Source: Candidatus Desulfovibrio gallistercoris (GTDB taxonomy: Bacteria > Desulfobacterota > Desulfovibrionia > Desulfovibrionales > Desulfovibrionaceae). From it: a stretch of DNA of 64,000 bases. The stretch covers positions 1 to 64,000 of the forward strand of contig DWYJ01000017.1 of assembly GCA_019118745.1 (NCBI GenBank), given 5' to 3'. The position numbers were made by a program, and so were the translations under genes. Shown in pieces: positions 60,174 to 64,000 of this stretch. The notes under the pieces are model-generated. The model ran no database searches, was not told the DNA's origin, and worked only from the letters and a program-made list of their open reading frames with translations. The stretch's first letter is position 1, and every line of letters starts with the position of its first letter.

Positions 60174-60197
60174 GCGTTCCAAACGGAAAATGCTCTA
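60174..60197 (+). repeat. dispersed intergenic repeat, short copy
   Basis: GCGTTCCAAACGGAAAATGC then TCTA, the same core as at 13675 and 52374. It is in the 250-base gap between the sdaA operators and flxA, where no gene was seen. Confidence 0.72.
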
Positions 60198-60242
60198 AGA
60201 AGAAGCGGCTGCGCGAGAGAAGGGGCAGTCGCGCGGTGGGGA

Positions 60243-60275
60243 TAAAAAAAGGCGGTGGAGCCAGGCTCCACCGCC
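60243..60275 (-). terminator. rho-independent terminator of the hdr-flx operon
   Basis: GGCGGTGGAGCC at 60251-60262 and GGCTCCACCGCC at 60264-60275 form a perfect 12-bp stem, with seven Ts following on the minus strand. It lies 27 bases after the flxA stop. Confidence 0.95.
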
Positions 60276-60301
60276 ATATGTGAGGCATCACGCCGCGGGA
60301 A

Positions 60302-61189
60302 CTAGAGTTCCGGCGGCAGACCGTTGAGCTGCTTCAGCGTGAAGACGGGGCCGTCGATGCAGACATAGTGGCTGCCGATGTTGCAGCGGCCGCAGATGCC
60401 GATGCCGCACTTCATGCGCTTTTCCAGCGTGGTCACGATGTTCTCATGCTGGAAGCCCAGCTTTTCCAGGGCCTGCAGCGTGAACTTGATCATGATCGGC
60501 GGGCCGCAGAGCACGGCCACGCAGTTGTCCGGCTTGGGGCCGATCTCGGTCAGCACGTTGGGGATGAGGCCCACCTTGTGCTGCCAGCCTTCGGCCGGAT
60601 TGTCGATGCAGAGGTGGCAATCCAGGTCGGGATTGTCCAGCCAGCCCTGCAGCTCGTAGCTGAAGGCCATATCGCTGGGGCTCTTGGCGCCGTACAGCAG
60701 GCTGACCTTGCCGTAATCCTTCTTGCGTTCGAGGATGTGCAGCATGATGGTACGGATAGGAGCCATACCGATGCCGCCGCCCACGAAGAAGATGTTTTTG
60801 CCCTTCCAGTCCTCGTAGGGGAAGAAGTTGCCAAGGGGAGCGCGCACGCCCACCTTGTCCCCGGCGGAGAGGCGGTGGATGGTGGAGGTCACTTCACCGG
60901 CCTGCATGACGGAGAACTGGAGGTAATCCTTCATGGACGGCGGCGAATTGATGACGAAGGTGGACTCGCCGGCGCCGAAGACCGAGAGCTGGCCCACCTG
61001 GCCGGGTTCGTACTTGAAATTGGCCATCTGCTCAGGATCGTCGATCACGACGCGAATGGTCTTGATGTTGCCCGTTTCCTGAATGGTTTCCACCACAGTG
61101 GCCGCCATGGGCTTGTAGGGATTGCCCTGCGGGAGCGGACGGGGGGTCAGCTCGCGCAGCATCCCTTCCTTTTTGCTTTGAGTCGCCAT
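60302..61189 (-). CDS. flxA: FAD/NAD(P)-binding subunit FlxA
   Basis: A 295-residue ferredoxin-NADP-reductase-type flavoprotein. It has the FAD segment GESTFVINSPP, the NAD(P)-binding FFVGGGIGMAPIRTIMLHIL, and VAVLCGPPIMIKFTLQALEK. The C-terminal cysteine motif MKCGIGICGRC followed by C (C-x4-C-x2-C-x7-C) is a [2Fe-2S] site. In FlxABCD-HdrABC complexes this subunit exchanges electrons with NADH, letting the complex bifurcate electrons between ferredoxin and a disulfide (DsrC or similar). It is the last gene of the operon, 11 bases after flxB, with GAGG upstream and a strong terminator downstream. Confidence 0.9.
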   Translation of the reverse strand: MATQSKKEGMLRELTPRPLPQGNPYKPMAATVVETIQETGNIKTIRVVIDDPEQMANFKYEPGQVGQLSVFGAGESTFVINSPPSMKDYLQFSVMQAGEVTSTIHRLSAGDKVGVRAPLGNFFPYEDWKGKNIFFVGGGIGMAPIRTIMLHILERKKDYGKVSLLYGAKSPSDMAFSYELQGWLDNPDLDCHLCIDNPAEGWQHKVGLIPNVLTEIGPKPDNCVAVLCGPPIMIKFTLQALEKLGFQHENIVTTLEKRMKCGIGICGRCNIGSHYVCIDGPVFTLKQLNGLPPEL

Positions 61190-61199
61190 GTCTTAACCT

Positions 61200-62267
61200 C
61201 TACTTAGCGGCCTTGTCGGCGTTGATGGCATCCAGCACGATCTGGCGAATGTCCAGGCTCACGGGGCAGTTGCTGATGCAGCGGCCGCAGCCGTTGCAGG
61301 AGAAGGTTCCCCAGTTCTCCGGATAGGTGGAGAACTTGTGGGAGACGCGGTTACGCATGCGCAGGGCCTTTTCCATACGCGTGTTGTGACCGCTGGCCTC
61401 GCGGGTGAACAGGGGCGACATGCAGTTGTCCCAGGTCCGCAGGCGGCGTCCGCCCTTTTCGCTGGTGGCTTCGCCTTCGTCCGTGATGTTGAAGCAGTAG
61501 CAGGTGGGGCAGAAGTAGGTGCAGGCCCCGCAGGACAGGCAGCGGTCGGTCTCGCGGGTCCAGAAGTCCACATCGGTGAACTTGGCCGCCACCTTGGCCG
61601 GCGCGTCCTTGAGGTTGGGGGCCTTGACCAGCGTGGCCCACGCAGCCTTGCGCACATCTTCCATTTCCTTGAAGCGGTCCGCGCCGTCATCAAGGCCGCT
61701 GCCTTCCAGCAGGGCGTCGCCCTTGGGGGTGATGCCCTGGAGGATGTAGCCGTCGCTGAGTTCGGTCATCAGGATGTCGGAACCTTCCGGAGAGGAAGGA
61801 CCGCCGCCCACCCAGTGGCAGAAACAGGTGTTGCAGCCGCTGTTGCAGGTGAGGGTGATGACGGTCAGCTTTTCACGCCGCGCCTTGTAGTAGGGGTCGG
61901 CGATGGGGCCTTTCAGATAGGGACGGTCCAGCGTGACGTAGCCGCGGGCGTCGCAGGGACGGGCCGCAAAGACGACCGTGGTCTCGGCCTGCGGGGTGTC
62001 GTCCAGTTCCAGCTTGACGTTCTGCGGATTGGCCTTGTCCTTGACCTTGCGGTAGCTGACAAGGGTCTCGCACTGGGGCAGCACGGCGGCCTTGGCGGGC
62101 ACGGTGGCCTTTTCCAGCGTGAATTCCTTGCCTTCCTTCCACGGTTCGAAGACCACGGAACGCTTGTCGGCGGGCTTCACCACAGGGGCCAGCACACGGG
62201 CGTCCTTGGAGAGGTGAGCCAGAAACGCCGGGAGGCCCTCAGGCTTTACAAATCGGGTGATGCTCAT
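61200..62267 (-). CDS. flxB: 4Fe-4S electron-transfer subunit FlxB
   Basis: A 355-residue iron-sulfur protein. The N-terminal part has a beta-grasp-like domain with CNTCFCHWVGGG-type cysteines near residue 145. Two [4Fe-4S] motifs lie in the C-terminal third: CLSCGACTYFCP and CNGCGRCISNCP. It resembles FlxB and anaerobic sulfite reductase subunit A-type ferredoxins, passing electrons between FlxA and the rest of the complex. The ATG at 62267 overlaps the preceding stop (ATGA) and has GGAGTGG upstream; an in-frame GTG six bases earlier is less likely. Confidence 0.9.
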   Translation of the reverse strand: MSITRFVKPEGLPAFLAHLSKDARVLAPVVKPADKRSVVFEPWKEGKEFTLEKATVPAKAAVLPQCETLVSYRKVKDKANPQNVKLELDDTPQAETTVVFAARPCDARGYVTLDRPYLKGPIADPYYKARREKLTVITLTCNSGCNTCFCHWVGGGPSSPEGSDILMTELSDGYILQGITPKGDALLEGSGLDDGADRFKEMEDVRKAAWATLVKAPNLKDAPAKVAAKFTDVDFWTRETDRCLSCGACTYFCPTCYCFNITDEGEATSEKGGRRLRTWDNCMSPLFTREASGHNTRMEKALRMRNRVSHKFSTYPENWGTFSCNGCGRCISNCPVSLDIRQIVLDAINADKAAK

Positions 62268-63712
62268 TTCCACTCCCTCTCATGAATGTTCTTTTCTTCC
62301 ACTTCGTAGCCCAAGAGCGGCGGAACGGCTTCGGGATCGACGCCGGACTTGTAGCCGTCAAAGAGCTGACCCACGGCGCGGGCGATCTGCTGGCGCAGGG
62401 CCAGGATCGGGATGCCCACGGGGCAGGCGCGCTGGCACTCGCCGCAGCCGGTGCAGCGGCCGGCCAGGTGCATGGCATGGATCGTCTGGAAGAAGAGTTT
62501 GTCGCGGGTGCTGTCTTCCTGCGAGATCCAGTGCGGTTCGCGGCTCTCCGCGATGCAGTAGTCGCGGCAGACGCACATGGGACAGGCGTTGCGGCAGGCA
62601 TAGCAGCGGATGCAGCGTTCCATCTGGCCGCGCCAGAAGGCGAGGCGCTCGTCCAGGCTCATGGAGTCGAGCAGGGCCAGTTCCGGCGGGGTGTAGGGGC
62701 CGGGCTTCACTTCGGTGGGCGTGCCGATGAGGGTGTCGGAGAGCACCGCGGTGGGCATGGTGCAGCCGTAGCACTTGCCCTGCGCGAAGTCGTTCATGCA
62801 GAAGCGGTGTTCCTTGCCGTCGGCGGTGATGGTCACGCCGGCTTCGTCATACTCCACCTTGTCGATGGTGGTGTAGCGGCCCAGTTCCTGATTGACGCGG
62901 GCCATATCCAGCGTGCCCTCGCAGGGCATGGCGAAGATGGTCACGTCCTCGCGGTTGATCAGGTTTTCCTGCAGCAGTTCCACCACGGATTTGGCGTCGC
63001 AGCCCTTCACCACGATGCCCACCTTCTTGCCCTTGTACTGGGGTAGGTAGACGGCGGGGTTGTTGACGTTGAAGGGGCCCCACACCAGCTTGTCCACGTC
63101 TTCGGGCGTACGCATGAAGAGCGGCACGGTGCGGGCGGCGTCGTAGCCCTGCTGCCAGCCGATGACCACGTCCAGTTCGGGCAGCTTGGCCTTGATGGCG
63201 GCCTTGAGCTCGTCCAGCTTGTTTTTCTGGCCGGTGCCCAGGGGACGCAGCGAGGTCAGCGCCATGTCCACCACCTTGAGCAGCGGTTCCGGATCTTCCA
63301 GACGGGGAGCCGGGCCCAGGTCATGGATGCGCTTGGTGAAGGTCTGCACCACATGCTGCCAGCGCTGGCCTTCGGAAGCGGACACCCAGGTGTACTCGAA
63401 ACGACGGTCGTCGATGCCGAGCACGGGCAGGAACTGCTTCAGCACTTCCAGGCGGCGGCGGGCGTAGAAGTTGCCCGCGGCATAGTGGCAGTCGCGCGGA
63501 TGGCAGCCGGAGACCAGCACGCCGTCAGCGCCGTTGAGCAGGGCTTTCACGATGAAGAGCGGATCGATGCGGCCCGAGCAGGGGACGCGGATGATACGCA
63601 GGTCGGTGGGCTGTCCCGCACGGGCCGTACCGGCGGTGTCGGCACCGCCGTAGGAACACCAGTTGCAGAGAAAACCCACAATTCGCAGTTCTTTGCCGTT
63701 CAGCACTGGCAT
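62264..63712 (-). CDS. fused MvhD-like (FlxD) and FlxC-like iron-sulfur protein
   Basis: A 482-residue protein in two parts. Residues 1-140 are an MvhD/FlxD domain with its [2Fe-2S] cysteines (FLCNWCSYGGADTAG, RVPCSGRIDPLFIVKALLNG, GCHPRDCHY). Residues about 170-482 form an FrhB/FlxC-like domain with GCDAKSVVELLQENLI and two [4Fe-4S] sites (CIRCYACRNACPMCVC; CTGCGECQRACP). MvhD subunits deliver electrons to HdrA. In FlxABCD systems FlxC and FlxD are named separately, so this is a fusion or a lineage-specific form. The ATG follows GGAGG and overlaps hdrA by 13 bases. Confidence 0.88.
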   Translation of the reverse strand: MPVLNGKELRIVGFLCNWCSYGGADTAGTARAGQPTDLRIIRVPCSGRIDPLFIVKALLNGADGVLVSGCHPRDCHYAAGNFYARRRLEVLKQFLPVLGIDDRRFEYTWVSASEGQRWQHVVQTFTKRIHDLGPAPRLEDPEPLLKVVDMALTSLRPLGTGQKNKLDELKAAIKAKLPELDVVIGWQQGYDAARTVPLFMRTPEDVDKLVWGPFNVNNPAVYLPQYKGKKVGIVVKGCDAKSVVELLQENLINREDVTIFAMPCEGTLDMARVNQELGRYTTIDKVEYDEAGVTITADGKEHRFCMNDFAQGKCYGCTMPTAVLSDTLIGTPTEVKPGPYTPPELALLDSMSLDERLAFWRGQMERCIRCYACRNACPMCVCRDYCIAESREPHWISQEDSTRDKLFFQTIHAMHLAGRCTGCGECQRACPVGIPILALRQQIARAVGQLFDGYKSGVDPEAVPPLLGYEVEEKNIHEREWK

Positions 63713-64000
63713 AGCGTGTTAACCTCCGCAAGAATCTGGTTGTCGGTGGCGTGAGAGAGCTGGATGGCGCCCTGCGGACAGGTGGAGGTGCAGAGACCGC
63801 AGCCCTGGCAGACGGTTTCGATGACCTGAGCGTACATCTTGCCGCGGAACTCCACTTCCTTGATGGCGCCGAAGGGGCAGCAGCGGATGCACTTGCCGCA
63901 GTCCACGCAGCGCTTCATGTCCACGCTGGCGATCTGCGGGTCGTTCTCCAGCTTGTCCTTGGAGAAGAGGCCCAGCACCTTGGCGGCGGCGGCGGAACCC
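63700..64000 (-). CDS. hdrA: HdrA C-terminal part (cut by window edge)
   Basis: The frame is open to the right edge of the window; the visible 99 residues are the C-terminal end of HdrA. They contain the segment SAAAAKVLGLFSKDKL, typical of the HdrA flavoprotein end, and two ferredoxin motifs, CVDCGKCIRCCPFGAI and CQGCGLCTSTCPQGAI. HdrA holds the bifurcating FAD in heterodisulfide-reductase complexes. It overlaps the fused flxD-flxC gene, so the operon reads hdrA-flxDC-flxB-flxA; hdrB and hdrC probably lie beyond the edge. A GTG inside the visible part is not a real start. Confidence 0.88.
   Translation of the reverse strand, partial: GSAAAAKVLGLFSKDKLENDPQIASVDMKRCVDCGKCIRCCPFGAIKEVEFRGKMYAQVIETVCQGCGLCTSTCPQGAIQLSHATDNQILAEVNTLCQC

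Overview
The window looks like a chromosomal piece of a Desulfovibrio-type sulfate reducer (Desulfovibrionaceae). The reasons are very high GC with long antisense shadow frames, an hdr/flx electron-bifurcation locus, a carboxynorspermidine dehydrogenase, and the gene sets themselves. The genus call is inference from gene content. No rRNA, transposase, integrase, phage module or CRISPR array was seen.

Layout. 1-5.5 kb: carboxynorspermidine dehydrogenase, an azlC-azlD-DUF4911 branched-chain amino-acid export operon, a divergent MFS transporter, and a small HExxH (SprA-like) protein. 5.8-9.6 kb: motA-motB stator genes and an AsmA protein. 9.7-13.5 kb: a surface-polysaccharide set (NDP-sugar epimerase, GT4 glycosyltransferase, polyprenyl-phosphate sugar transferase). 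13.7-17.6 kb: murI, an HU gene, tRNA-Ser(UGA), and a chemoreceptor behind a near-perfect sigma-28 promoter.

17.9-45.5 kb: a complete type VI secretion system (T6SS) on the minus strand. In transcription order it runs tssH, unknown, vgrG, unknown, tssF, tssG, DUF2169-pentapeptide, pentapeptide, DUF3540, DUF4150 (PAAR-like), tssJ, tssK, tssL, tssM, unknown, tssE. A second promoter then drives tssA, tssB, tssC, hcp. VgrG carries an inserted helical region that may be the cargo. Several gaps hold a 72-bp repeat and related GA/TC-rich sequence.

45.8-56.1 kb: tRNA-Leu(UAA), an unknown gene, pgpA, a Lys-rich unknown, then the translation/RNA block pnp, rpsO, truB, nrnA, DUF503 on the minus strand. 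Between nrnA and truB sits a three-gene module: two paralogous small proteins with near-identical twin-arginine leaders and repetitive basic/Tyr-Gly-rich bodies, followed by an HPr-kinase-like/PqqD-like fusion. This is the best candidate for an undescribed peptide- or protein-modifying system.

56.3-60.1 kb: an XRE-cupin regulator, and an L-serine dehydratase/MFS operon whose AT-rich promoter holds four copies of a GGAAAATTTTCC palindrome. 60.3-64.0 kb: hdrA (cut by the window edge), a fused flxD-flxC, flxB and flxA, an NADH/ferredoxin/heterodisulfide electron-transfer complex.

A family of short intergenic repeats with core GCGTTTCAAACGGAAAATGCGCTA-like sequence, split here as GCGTTTCAAACGG + AAAATGCGCTA, is scattered through the intergenic spaces. 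At least one copy has MITE-like inverted ends.
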